Source: Pedobacter ureilyticus (GTDB taxonomy: Bacteria; Bacteroidota; Bacteroidia; Sphingobacteriales; Sphingobacteriaceae). From it: a stretch of 64,000 bases of DNA. The stretch covers positions 186,001 through 250,000 of the forward strand of contig NZ_SSHJ01000004.1 in assembly GCF_005925345.1 (NCBI RefSeq). Reading direction: 5' to 3'. Shown one piece after another: positions 42,901 through 51,241 of this stretch (the first letter of the stretch is position 1; the number at the start of each line of letters is the position of its first letter). The position numbers and the translations under genes were made by a program. Below the pieces are notes generated by a model that made no database searches, was not told where the DNA came from, and saw only the letters and a list, made by a program, of their open reading frames with translations.

Positions 42901-43355
42901 TGGTTGTTACCAAACATGATCCCTCTGGAAATACTGCCACTTTTGTTTAAGCCTTTCATAGAAAAAAGGGTGTTCTCTACTGTTTGAGGCTTGTAATTAT
43001 AAAAACTGCTATTATCTATGGCCAGCTCTTCAATCAGTTTTACATCTTTATGGAAATAGCTTTTAGAGAATAAAATTGGAAACACTTTGTAGTTCAGCAT
43101 CAGCTCTACCCCTTCTATTCCCTTCCATAAAAAGGTAGCTTTGGCATAGTTTATTTGATAGAGCGAACTATCTACAGGCAAATTTGTAGCGTATCGAATG
43201 TTAAGAGACTGAGGCACGATACTCAAACTATCTAGTGTAATCACCTTATTAGTAGCACTAAGCTTTTTAAATCGTTGATTTGTATTTAGCTGTGCTTTTA
43301 ATCCAGTATTTACCAAAATCACCAGAAGCGATATGAGGCCAACCCTAAACATCAT
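39909..43355 (-). CDS. Large outer-membrane-type beta-rich protein, uncharacterised
   Basis: 1148 residues with an N-terminal signal peptide (cleavage near L-K-A-Q). The rest is rich in alternating aromatic/polar beta-strands, like an outer-membrane barrel, ending in an aromatic (V-R-A-Y-F). Around 285-345 is a segment G-N-N-G-E-T-Y-I-V-V-I-A-G-T-E-R-V-F, then D-Y-I-I-D-Y-N-T-A-E-I-T-F, resembling segments I associate with large surface proteins such as SprA of gliding Bacteroidota, but it is much too short for SprA. It overlaps the stop codon of a large kinase gene by one base, so the two are translationally coupled. Function unknown. Confidence 0.85.
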   Translation of the reverse strand: MMFRVGLISLLVILVNTGLKAQLNTNQRFKKLSATNKVITLDSLSIVPQSLNIRYATNLPVDSSLYQINYAKATFLWKGIEGVELMLNYKVFPILFSKSYFHKDVKLIEELAIDNSSFYNYKPQTVENTLFSMKGLNKSGSISRGIMFGNNQNLSVNSNMVLQMSGKIGNDIEILAAISDDNLPIQPEGNTQQLNEFDRVFVQLRRDSTTLTAGDYELKRPNSYFMNFYKRTQGAMISHDFKTEKGISYSTTVAAAVAKGRSARNLIVGEEGNQGPYRLTGNNGETYIVVIAGTERVFIDGVALVRGQDNDYIIDYNTAEITFTAKQIINLNSRISVEFEYSDKNYSRSLTYLNQRIETEKLAFRLNYYNEKDNRNQPFLQTLNDDQKQFMSTLGRDISQAYYPNVTEVEFSENEILYEKLTSPGGIDYYRYSTDPTLAKFRVGFSYLGEGRGNYRINSQSAANGKVYEFVAPVAGVMQGSYEPITLLVTPKQQQLITLAADFKPRKQTLFSSEFAVSNNNLNLFADKSVANISGYGLRLDALHPFVLNDKGLKLNTSANYEYVSKTFKPIERYRTVEFNRDFNLDAVTTAATEHLFTAGLQLFKSDQQNIGYTLNTFIREGQYQGYLHRVKSLFKAGKYGLKYDGSLLNSDATANNGTFFKHYLDANREIFNFLAGFVFEQQHNLTTDKQTDLLTGNSLSYHIYKFYLQSKASESNRYKIDYSFRQDQLPRGTQLLNSSHSQSVNVGVDLSKNVNSRLSLTAGYRKTEYENGFASVNSDESLVGRLDYNLNAMKGFLNTSVYYEVGNGQEPRREITYLEVLPGQGIYAWNDYNGNGIKELNEFEISRFPDQAKYIRIFTAGTEYVRTNFTGVNQSIRITPSAILKGNKGLQKFVGRFTNQLSYKIDRKILASNGLEVYNPFHTGIDAANLISLASFLRNTLFFNRNNPKFGIDFNYLADGGKSFLSNGFDSRKRNERGLRIRTAPIKSTNLNLTLNQGRKNYTSELFAQRNYQISYLDVLPELNYQFNADLRVTFAGVYGNQKNAATFGGEKNQNVTFTTETRYNVLKKGVLTGKVSYINNKFTGESNSTIGYEMLSGLQTGNNYTWGLGLQRTIGNGIQLNISYEGRKSPAVNAVHTGNMQVRAYF

Positions 43356-46300
43356 TACACTAATGGAAAAGTAAGGTAGAAAATGGTTCCATTATTCAAT
43401 ACTGAGGTAAAATCTACTTTTCCGCCAGCATTTTCTATGGCTTGCTTTACAAAAGCTAAGCCCAAACCAGTGCCCGAAGATTTTGTGGTAAAGTTGGCCC
43501 TAAATATACTGCTCTGCAAACTTGGCTCAATGCCTTTTCCATTATCTTCCACCTCAACAAAAACCTGTTTTTCGTCGTTTGCAATATGTATTTTAACCAC
43601 ACATTTTTCTTTCCCATCGGCAGCTTCTATGGCATTTTTTAACAAGTTATTAAACGAGCGCAATAGTTGATCTTTATCGCCAAGCACTAATATTTCACGG
43701 TTGCTTCTGTTTAAAACATGTATTTCTACATGCTCCATTGAGCTAAACACCTCTTTAGCCTGTTCAATAATTGGCACCAATGTAATGTGTTCCAATTTAG
43801 TATCGGGCATTTTAGCAAAATTAGAGAACTCTGACGCAATGGTGGCCAAGCTATCAATCTGCTCTACAAACGATTTATTAAACCGCTCAAACTTTTGCTC
43901 AAAATTAGGATCCTTTTCTTTCCAAGACTTTTCTAACAATTGCACACCCAGCTTTAATGGTGTTAAAGGGTTTTTAATTTCGTGAGCCACCTGCTTTGCC
44001 ATTTCACGCCAAGCACTTTCGCGTTCGCTACGAGCCAATTTATTGGCACTTACCTCTAGTTCGGCAATCATTTTATTATACTCTTTGATGAGTACCCCAA
44101 TTTCGTCCTGACGATGCCAAACCAACGGCTGATTTAACTGCCCCAGCTTGGTTCTACGTATGTTATCTTGTATAAAAGTTAGCGGACTGGTAATTTGGTT
44201 GGCCAAGAAAACCGCTAAAACCCCAATCAATACGAACACAAGTGCATAAATATTAATTAGCGTATTGATAAAAAGTCCAATTCTGGCCTGGTAATCTTCT
44301 TCGTTTGAATAGTAAGGGATACTGATATAGGCTATTGTTTGGTTATCAGCATTTCTTACCGGAGCATAAGCTGCAGCATAACTAAATTCGCCAATTTTTT
44401 CTACGGGGTTAATGTATTCAGATTTTTGTGCCGTAGCTAACTGCATGTAGGCCATTGGCCCCATTTTACGTCCAATGATACCCAAATCGTATAACCTAGG
44501 CAAGGTAGTTAGGTACAAGTTGCCACTAATATCGTACAAATTAAGGTAAACGCCATTCACATCCGCAAATTGGTTAAACTCAAATTGCGACTCGCTATTG
44601 TTGCTGATAGTACCTGCCAGGGCAATCTGCTTTTCATAAGCCAGTTGCACTTTTCGCAATTTTTCCCTCACCTGTTCGGTTTGTTGTTCAAGGTATTGGT
44701 GTTTGATATTGAAAAAGGTGGTCCACCCAACAATTACCAACGTAGCCACAACAGACAGTACAATAGAAAACTGTATACGGGTTTTATAGAGAATTTTGTT
44801 GGCATTGATCATCAAATATTTATTGATGTTGAAGATACCACCTCTACTATCGCTAATGTTAACCGCCAGCCACACCACGATGTATACAAAAATGCCGAAT
44901 ATGATAAAGATGAGGAAGAAGAACGATAAAGTTGCCAAACGCACAGTAAATTCTACTTTCTCTAAACTAATAATTACTAAACGATTGTTTGCCGGCTTAT
45001 AAACCGCATGGCTATAAGAATAATTTGGGGCATACTCATTTATAAACTCAATACGGTCTCTTTCGCCTTTAAAGCTGGTGTTTACCATTGGATAAACGTA
45101 CTTTCCAGATTGGCTAAACAATTGGTTTTCTTTGTAAAATGCTAAAGAATATCTACTTAAATCTTCGTCGCTTTTAAGCTTACCATCTATCAATAAATCA
45201 GGGAAAAGCGTATTATAATCATAAGGCCTAGAGGTAAGTTCTACTATCATGGTGCCTAACAGCTCGCCCGCATCAAATATTGGTATAATACCGAAGTAAT
45301 TTTGAAAACCAAAAGTATCGTTAACACGATAAAAGTAGTTTGCTTGTTGGGCTTTTACCGCACCAAATTTCACCAAATTCTTATACTTAGCAATTGGCAA
45401 ACTCTCAGCACTCTTTAAAGATCCGTCCTTATTATTGTATTCGAACATCTTATACTCGAAACGCGACAAGTAGCCATCTAGGTAATTTTTAGAAATATAA
45501 TTATGAAAATTAGTCGTCTGTATCAGTAAAGGATGCTTAAAATAACTTACCACTTGCGAATCTGCAGAAAGTCCATTTTCTAGCAGCTCAATAGCATTTA
45601 TCACCTTCGGATCATCCTGATACATTAACTTATCGGCAATGCCGGCTCTGGTATTGCGCTCTTTAGTGTCTTCGAACCTAATGTATTTAATTGAGGTATT
45701 AGTGGCCATACACAAGAAAACCACCGCTAGTATCGAAATAGAAAACTTACTGCCTTGGATGTAATTGTTGTAAGCAATCATAAAAATTAGCAAAGCATAC
45801 ACCAAGTAAAACACCGTGTAGTCTGTTGCTAATTTATACACCGTAAAACCTAATACAATAAGCAAGAAAAGCCACAATTTTTCTTTGTTGCTTATTACAA
45901 ATTGTTTCGTTAACACTAACATGGCGTTAACCATTAGATAAATGTTAAGCCAGGCTAAGCAAAGAATAACAATACTTATCCAACTTACCCACCCCAAGTT
46001 TATAATGTTACTAATGTTGAATTCTATCTTTGAATAGAAAACCAAACCAAAAAACAAATCTTCGGTTAAAAAAGCAATTACAGATAATATTGCAGCGAAA
46101 AGCAAAAATAACAGGTAGTTTGCCACCCTTTTTGTAGCTATGCGCCTTGGCAACACGTAGACATTTCTATGAGCGTAAACAAACACCAAAATCCACGTAA
46201 AAGCCAATACGTTTAATAGCAAATCTCCAAGTGAGGGAAGAAAATCGCTTTCTGCGTATATGGTTGGGTCAAATATCTTTAAATCAAACTGGTGGTTAAG

Positions 46301-47083
46301 CCAAAAATACTTTAAGTCTAGCAACCTAAAGGTTATAAAGTATGCCGCTATTAACAAAGTTCCAAGTAGCACTTTACCCTTACGGGCCAGCCACAAGCCA
46401 CAAGAGTTTACAAATAAGCTTACAAACAAAATACCTATCGCCCAAAGCCATAGTTCTATAAAGGTAAAGATATTGTCTGTGTAATTATTACTTAGTTTAA
46501 CTGTAAAAAGATAATCTTTATCTAAGCTAAAAATCTCTGTAGTTTCTTTATCTGTAAAAGAAGCTATTTCTAGCGTATTGTTACTAAACAGCCCCGGCCA
46601 AATCTCATTCCGCAAATATTGATTTTCTATCGCAAACTGGGTTTTAACCGTTACAAGAAAAACAAACATGTATTCTCCAAGCGTTTTTTTTATGAGCTCG
46701 TAATACCCATTGGGCAGCAGAACGAAAGAAGTACCATCTTTTATCCTATCCACATTTTTGGGTATAGCTTTATAGGTACTCCAATATTCTAGTTCGCCTT
46801 GTTTATAAACCAATATATTGATACCACTGCTGCGATAGGTAGAAATAAACTCGCTAGATAGCTGATCGTCGACGCTAAATTTCTTTAGGTCTTCCAATCT
46901 ATCGGGCATGGTAAGATAATCATAAATGATTCGCTCCCGGACTAATAAGTTTTCTTGAAGTTGATTTGCCTCATATTGCAACAGGTTTTTCTTAGTAATT
47001 GAGTTGCGCAAAGAAATGGCTGTTACAAAGCAACAAACACCTAATAGCAACATCAAAAATCTAATTTTTAGTCCTGTATTCAA
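43355..47083 (-). CDS. Very large membrane sensor histidine kinase (NtrY-like core)
   Basis: 1242 residues. The N-terminal half has a membrane helix near 8-25, a first extracytoplasmic domain, about eight further helices (roughly 220-465), and a second sensor domain. Another helix pair brackets a third segment, and a HAMP-like region precedes HisKA with His1034 (V-A-H-E-I-K-N-P-L-T-P-L-K). The ATPase domain ends with G-T-G-L-G-L-A-F-V. The HEIKNPLTPLK motif is NtrY-like. No response regulator is adjacent; instead the stop codon overlaps the start of a gene for an outer-membrane-type protein. The stimulus and partner are unknown. Confidence 0.92.
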   Translation of the reverse strand: MNTGLKIRFLMLLLGVCCFVTAISLRNSITKKNLLQYEANQLQENLLVRERIIYDYLTMPDRLEDLKKFSVDDQLSSEFISTYRSSGINILVYKQGELEYWSTYKAIPKNVDRIKDGTSFVLLPNGYYELIKKTLGEYMFVFLVTVKTQFAIENQYLRNEIWPGLFSNNTLEIASFTDKETTEIFSLDKDYLFTVKLSNNYTDNIFTFIELWLWAIGILFVSLFVNSCGLWLARKGKVLLGTLLIAAYFITFRLLDLKYFWLNHQFDLKIFDPTIYAESDFLPSLGDLLLNVLAFTWILVFVYAHRNVYVLPRRIATKRVANYLLFLLFAAILSVIAFLTEDLFFGLVFYSKIEFNISNIINLGWVSWISIVILCLAWLNIYLMVNAMLVLTKQFVISNKEKLWLFLLIVLGFTVYKLATDYTVFYLVYALLIFMIAYNNYIQGSKFSISILAVVFLCMATNTSIKYIRFEDTKERNTRAGIADKLMYQDDPKVINAIELLENGLSADSQVVSYFKHPLLIQTTNFHNYISKNYLDGYLSRFEYKMFEYNNKDGSLKSAESLPIAKYKNLVKFGAVKAQQANYFYRVNDTFGFQNYFGIIPIFDAGELLGTMIVELTSRPYDYNTLFPDLLIDGKLKSDEDLSRYSLAFYKENQLFSQSGKYVYPMVNTSFKGERDRIEFINEYAPNYSYSHAVYKPANNRLVIISLEKVEFTVRLATLSFFFLIFIIFGIFVYIVVWLAVNISDSRGGIFNINKYLMINANKILYKTRIQFSIVLSVVATLVIVGWTTFFNIKHQYLEQQTEQVREKLRKVQLAYEKQIALAGTISNNSESQFEFNQFADVNGVYLNLYDISGNLYLTTLPRLYDLGIIGRKMGPMAYMQLATAQKSEYINPVEKIGEFSYAAAYAPVRNADNQTIAYISIPYYSNEEDYQARIGLFINTLINIYALVFVLIGVLAVFLANQITSPLTFIQDNIRRTKLGQLNQPLVWHRQDEIGVLIKEYNKMIAELEVSANKLARSERESAWREMAKQVAHEIKNPLTPLKLGVQLLEKSWKEKDPNFEQKFERFNKSFVEQIDSLATIASEFSNFAKMPDTKLEHITLVPIIEQAKEVFSSMEHVEIHVLNRSNREILVLGDKDQLLRSFNNLLKNAIEAADGKEKCVVKIHIANDEKQVFVEVEDNGKGIEPSLQSSIFRANFTTKSSGTGLGLAFVKQAIENAGGKVDFTSVLNNGTIFYLTFPLV

Positions 47084-47243
47084 ATTTAACGGCTTTAAAA
47101 TATAAATATACAGAAATGGGGCTGCGTAAAAAGCAAAATCTTTATTTCCAACGTATAAACACAGATAAAGTTGTAATGTGTTAGCAGTTACAACTTATCT
47201 TGGATGATTGCTTTTAAACAGCCCCAATAACTATTTCAAAAAA

Positions 47244-48128
47244 CTAGGCGATACTTGCGCTGCTAGTTTGTACTTCTCTACTTACTTTCTTAACCAAGCC
47301 TTGTAATACATTACCTGGCCCCACTTCTACAAATTCGGCGCCACCATCGGCTATCATATTAGTTGCGGTTTGTGTCCATTTAACCGCTCCAGTTAATTGA
47401 GCAATTAAGTTTTCCTTAATTATCGCAGGATCGCTAGTGGGTTGGGCATTCACATTTTGATAAATTGGGCAAACTGGTGCGTTTATAGCTGTTGCTTCTA
47501 TGGCAGCCTGTAATTCTACTTTTGCTGGTTCCATTAAAGGTGAGTGAAAAGCTCCACCTACATTTAATTTCAAAGCTCTTTTTGCACCAGCAGCAGTTAA
47601 TTGCTCACAAGCTTTGTCAATTCCCTCGATGCTACCAGAAATTACCAACTGACCAGGACAGTTGTAGTTTGCAGGAACAACCACCTCTTCTATGCCTGCA
47701 CAAATTTGTTCTACCACTTCGTCTGCCAATCCTAAAATAGCTGCCATAGTACTTGGTTGTATTTCGCAGGCCTTTTGCATTGCGTTAGCACGAGCCATTA
47801 CCAATTTCAAGCCATCTTCAAAAGATAACGCATTGGCAGCAACTAAAGCAGAAAACTCGCCCAAAGAGTGACCGGCAACCATTTCTGGTTTAAAATCATC
47901 GCCTAAAACTTTTGCTAAAATTACCGAGTGCAAGAAAATTGCAGGTTGTGTTACGTTAGTTTGTTTCAGTTCTTCATCAGTACCGCCAAACATGATATCG
48001 CTAATGCGGAAACCGATAATTTCATTTGCTTTTTCAAAAAGTTCTTTAGCTAGCGGGCTGTTTTCGTACAAGTCTTTGCCCATGCCTACAAACTGGGCAC
48101 CTTGCCCCGGAAAAATATATGCTTTCAT
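47244..48128 (-). CDS. fabD: Malonyl-CoA-ACP transacylase
   Basis: 294 residues. It transfers malonyl from CoA to acyl carrier protein to feed fatty-acid synthesis. F-P-G-Q-G-A-Q-F-V-G-M-G (6-17) and the nucleophile motif G-H-S-L-G-E with Ser88 are present, and the catalytic His is in G-G-A-F-H-S-P-L-M (about 191-199). Length is normal. It is a single gene; 160 bp separates it from the kinase gene downstream, and other fab genes are not in the window. Confidence 0.97.
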   Translation of the reverse strand: MKAYIFPGQGAQFVGMGKDLYENSPLAKELFEKANEIIGFRISDIMFGGTDEELKQTNVTQPAIFLHSVILAKVLGDDFKPEMVAGHSLGEFSALVAANALSFEDGLKLVMARANAMQKACEIQPSTMAAILGLADEVVEQICAGIEEVVVPANYNCPGQLVISGSIEGIDKACEQLTAAGAKRALKLNVGGAFHSPLMEPAKVELQAAIEATAINAPVCPIYQNVNAQPTSDPAIIKENLIAQLTGAVKWTQTATNMIADGGAEFVEVGPGNVLQGLVKKVSREVQTSSASIA

Positions 48129-48287
48129 TTTTTTAGATTTGAAGATATGAGTATTGAGATGTTAGACATCGATCTAACCTGCATATCAAATATAAATTGT
48201 TCTATTGTTAAATTGATTTATTGTTGTGACTTACGAAATGCCGCACAAAACCTTTATAATTTCTGCAGTACCAAATCCTACTTCGTA

Positions 48288-48305
48288 TCCCGATAGCTAT
48301 CGGGA
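48288..48305. repeat. 18-bp perfect palindrome, copy 2
   Basis: TCCCGATAGCTATCGGGA, identical to the copy at 17272, ends 19 bp beyond the folE stop codon. Confidence 0.9.
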
Positions 48306-48323
48306 CTAAAATCGTAAATCCCC

Positions 48324-48959
48324 TTAGTGTAAATCTGCCGTAATTAACCTTAAAAACTCTGCACGGGTTTTATCATTGTTCAAAAAACCACCGGTAAATG
48401 CCGATGTAGTTGTTACAGAATTTTGCTTCTGCACACCACGCATTGCCATACATAAGTGCTTACATTCCATTACTACGGCAACACCGGCAGGGTTTAACGT
48501 ATCCTGGATGCAATCTCTAATTTCGTTGGTTAAACGTTCTTGCACTTGTAAACGGCGGGCAAAGGCATCAACCACACGAGGAATTTTGCTTAAACCAACA
48601 ATGTGTCCATTAGGGATATAAGCGATGTGCGCTTTACCAAAAAATGGCAACATGTGGTGTTCGCACATTGAGAAAACCTCAATGTCTTTTACTACCACCA
48701 TTTGGCTATATTCTTCCTTAAACATAGCCGAACGCAAAATTTCTTCAGGTTTAATATCGTAACCATGTGTTAAATATTGCAGCGCCTTGGCTACCCGCTC
48801 AGGTGTTTTTATTAAACCTTCACGCTCTGGATTTTCGCCCAGTTGTGTTAAAATATCTTTATAGTGTACCGCAACACCGTTAATTTTATCATCGTCATAT
48901 CGTTCTATCTTTTGGTAGCCCAATAATTCATCATCATCGTGGTCGTGATTGTGTGCCAT
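48324..48959 (-). CDS. folE: GTP cyclohydrolase I
   Basis: 211 residues. It opens GTP to 7,8-dihydroneopterin triphosphate, the entry to folate and, with QueD, to queuosine or related pterins. The zinc and active-site motifs are visible: [19 protein letters not shown] (about 99-117) and [11 protein letters not shown] (about 168-178). The N-terminal histidine-aspartate run (H-N-H-D-H-D-D-D) is variable in this family and may bind metal. It is the second gene behind the 6-carboxytetrahydropterin synthase, 12 bp apart. Confidence 0.97.
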   Translation of the reverse strand: MAHNHDHDDDELLGYQKIERYDDDKINGVAVHYKDILTQLGENPEREGLIKTPERVAKALQYLTHGYDIKPEEILRSAMFKEEYSQMVVVKDIEVFSMCEHHMLPFFGKAHIAYIPNGHIVGLSKIPRVVDAFARRLQVQERLTNEIRDCIQDTLNPAGVAVVMECKHLCMAMRGVQKQNSVTTTSAFTGGFLNNDKTRAEFLRLITADLH

Positions 48960-48971
48960 AGTTAGAAATTG

Positions 48972-49382
48972 TTAGCCGAAGTATTCGACATAGTTATTAT
49001 CAGTTTCGTAAATTTTGATGCAATGTAGCTCTGCTCCACTTTCGTTCACATGAGGCTTTAAAATATCCCACACTGCAATTGCCAAGTTCTCTGTCGATGC
49101 CAATTTACCTTTCATAAAATCAACATCAAGGTTCAAGTTTCTGTGGTCTACTTTATCAATCACATGTGTATTGATTACCTGTTTCAACCACTTTAAATCT
49201 ACCAAAAATCCAGTTTCAGGATTAACTTCTCCTTTAACTGTCACATACAACTGGTAGTTGTGACCGTGCCAATTTGGATTGGCACATTTACCAAAAACAG
49301 CTACATTTTCATCTTCTGTCCAATCTGGTCTAGCCAATTTATGTGCAGCGTTGAAGCTTTCTCTACGTGTGATATAAATCAT
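48972..49382 (-). CDS. queD: 6-carboxytetrahydropterin synthase / PTPS-like
   Basis: 136 residues of the PTPS/QueD family. Zinc-binding histidines are seen in F-N-A-A-H-K-L (about 10-16) and N-W-H-G-H-N-Y (about 37-43), and the catalytic Cys is in F-G-K-C-A-N-P (about 30-36). It acts on dihydroneopterin triphosphate, the product of the folE enzyme encoded 12 bp downstream, so the pair links to queuosine or tetrahydropterin synthesis. Which of the two is not decided by sequence alone; queC and queE are not in this window. Confidence 0.92.
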   Translation of the reverse strand: MIYITRRESFNAAHKLARPDWTEDENVAVFGKCANPNWHGHNYQLYVTVKGEVNPETGFLVDLKWLKQVINTHVIDKVDHRNLNLDVDFMKGKLASTENLAIAVWDILKPHVNESGAELHCIKIYETDNNYVEYFG

Positions 49383-49738
49383 TCTTAAAAAATAAAGTGC
49401 AAATATACAGATAATGAGATTAGCTGCACGGCTTAATGTAGCTACACTGTAAAAACATATAAAAATTTGAAAAGCAACTGTTGGTTTTCAGGGTTAGGCT
49501 TTTGTGCTGCCTTGTGCCATAAGCTTTTAGTTAGCCCTACATGCGTAATAATCATAAAACTCCGAATAAATCTATTTTAGTATTCAGGATAAGCCTTTAT
49601 TAAATCATCAAATAAGTAGAGGTACTACTTTCCTCAAAACATCCGATTTTTGTAAATGATTATTTTTTAAGCACAAACGAAAATGCCTTGCAAGTTATTT
49701 ACTCACAAGGCATTTCTCTTTATATCTTTAACTAAGAG
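49383..49738. other. 356-bp intergenic region
   Basis: Apart from the psd terminator hairpin at its right end, I see nothing definite. Confidence 0.5.
49681..49715 (-). terminator. Terminator of psd
   Basis: A 10-bp stem AAATGCCTTG (49681-49690) / CAAGGCATTT (49706-49715), followed on the minus strand by a modest T tract. Confidence 0.65.
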
Positions 49739-50398
49739 CTAGCTCAATTCGCCCAGTACGGTAATACCACCTTTAACCACTTGATTAAGTTCTAAGTTTA
49801 TTTTAGTGCCTAATGGCAAATAAATATCTACTCTAGATCCGAATTTAATAAAGCCAAATTGCTCGTTCTGAGTTACTTGATCGCCTTCTTTTACATACCA
49901 AACAATACGGCGAGCTAAAGCGCCTGCAATTTGACGGAATAATACCGGTGCGCCATTTTTATGTTCTACCACTACCGTTGTACGCTCGTTTTCGGTACTC
50001 GATTTTGGGTTCCAAGCGGCTAAATATTTGCCTGGGTGGTATTTAAAAAACTTAACTACACCAGATATTGGGTTGCGGTTAATGTGCACATTAACTGGCG
50101 ACATGAAGATGGAAACCTGCAAACGTTTATCTTTAAAATATTCTCCTTCTTCGGTTTCTTCTATCACCACTACTTTGCCGTCAGCAGGGCAAATGATTAG
50201 GTTATCGCCATTGGTAAATGTACGTTTAGGATTTCTAAAAAACTGTAATACGGTAAGGAAAAGCGCAAACGACAGAACATACACAAACCATCTTAGCACA
50301 AATGCATCAGCAAACCTATATTCTACAACAGCGTTGATAATGAATATAAAAAGTATGGTTAGGGCAATGGAGGTGTATCCTTCTTTATGTATGGTCAT
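49739..50398 (-). CDS. psd: Phosphatidylserine decarboxylase (short form)
   Basis: 219 residues, the short (type II-like) archaetidyl/phosphatidylserine decarboxylase form. Two N-terminal membrane helices (about 10-50) come first. V-H-I-N-R-N-P-I-S-G (about 100-109) has the conserved His. The autocatalytic cleavage site is F-G-S-R-V-D (about 188-193), whose Ser becomes the pyruvoyl cofactor. It forms phosphatidylethanolamine. No phosphatidylserine synthase gene is adjacent. Monocistronic. Confidence 0.95.
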   Translation of the reverse strand: MTIHKEGYTSIALTILFIFIINAVVEYRFADAFVLRWFVYVLSFALFLTVLQFFRNPKRTFTNGDNLIICPADGKVVVIEETEEGEYFKDKRLQVSIFMSPVNVHINRNPISGVVKFFKYHPGKYLAAWNPKSSTENERTTVVVEHKNGAPVLFRQIAGALARRIVWYVKEGDQVTQNEQFGFIKFGSRVDIYLPLGTKINLELNQVVKGGITVLGELS

Positions 50399-50701
50399 TT
50401 TAATTTGCTAATTAAGGTTTTAGATTTACGATTTTATAACTATCCCGAGCGTTAAACACGAGAATGATCTTATCTAACTTTTATTTACCTGCAAAACTCG
50501 TAAAAATTTATCACTTTTTGTTTGTCTTTTTTAAGCTACCTGCATAGGTTTCGGCTAACTAAACCCTTCCCGATAGCTATCGGGAGAAATGGCATCCCAA
50601 TTTTTTCATCGGGATAAAATGCAAAGCGGAACTATCGAAACGACAGATGTAGTGGCATTGCTTTTCAAAAATTTTCTAGCTGCGGTTGGTTTGATGTAAA
50701 G
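50399..50701. other. 303-bp intergenic region with a palindrome
   Basis: It contains the third copy of the 18-bp palindrome and otherwise no gene. Confidence 0.5.
50568..50585. repeat. 18-bp perfect palindrome, copy 3
   Basis: TCCCGATAGCTATCGGGA, identical to the copies at 17272 and 48288, downstream of hpt and upstream of psd. Confidence 0.9.
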
Positions 50702-51241
50702 CTAAACTGCCCTGTAGATATGGTTCAGGTTTCTGCCCAAACCATCGTAATCTAGTCCGTAACCTACCACAAATTCATTAGGAATTTCGAAACCTATATA
50801 GTTAAGCTCTTTAATTTCTTCCCTTAATGCCTCTGGTTTAAATAAAAGTGTACAAACGGCTACAGAGGCTGGTTCTTGCTCGTAAATTTTAGCGAGAATG
50901 TATTTCATTGTTAGGCCGCTATCTATAATATCTTCGACGATAACAATATCTCTGCCTTTTAAATTTTGTGGCATCCCCAAGGCATCTTTAACCGAGCCTG
51001 TGCTGTTTGTGCCATGATAAGAAGCAATCTTGATAAATTCAGTTTCACAAGCAAGATCAATCTCTTTCATTAAGTCTGCGAGGAACAAAAAGCTACCGTT
51101 GAGTACGCCTATAAATAATGGATTTTTGCTTTCATAATCTACGTTGAGCTGTATGGCCATTAAACGAATACGTTTGGCAATGGTCTCGTCTTCTAATAAA
51201 AGTTCGAATTCTTTTTGGTGAACGCTGATATTAGTTTCCAT
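50702..51241 (-). CDS. hpt: Hypoxanthine phosphoribosyltransferase
   Basis: 179 residues. It salvages hypoxanthine (and often guanine) to the nucleotide with PRPP. The PRPP loop is I-V-I-V-E-D-I-I-D-S-G-L-T-M (about 98-111) and the flexible-loop region T-E-F-I-K-I-A-S-Y-H-G is also present. The start overlaps the 3' end of the glycosyltransferase gene by 11 bp, so they likely share a transcript. The grouping of purine salvage with a peptidoglycan-type enzyme is probably fortuitous. Confidence 0.96.
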   Translation of the reverse strand: METNISVHQKEFELLLEDETIAKRIRLMAIQLNVDYESKNPLFIGVLNGSFLFLADLMKEIDLACETEFIKIASYHGTNSTGSVKDALGMPQNLKGRDIVIVEDIIDSGLTMKYILAKIYEQEPASVAVCTLLFKPEALREEIKELNYIGFEIPNEFVVGYGLDYDGLGRNLNHIYRAV

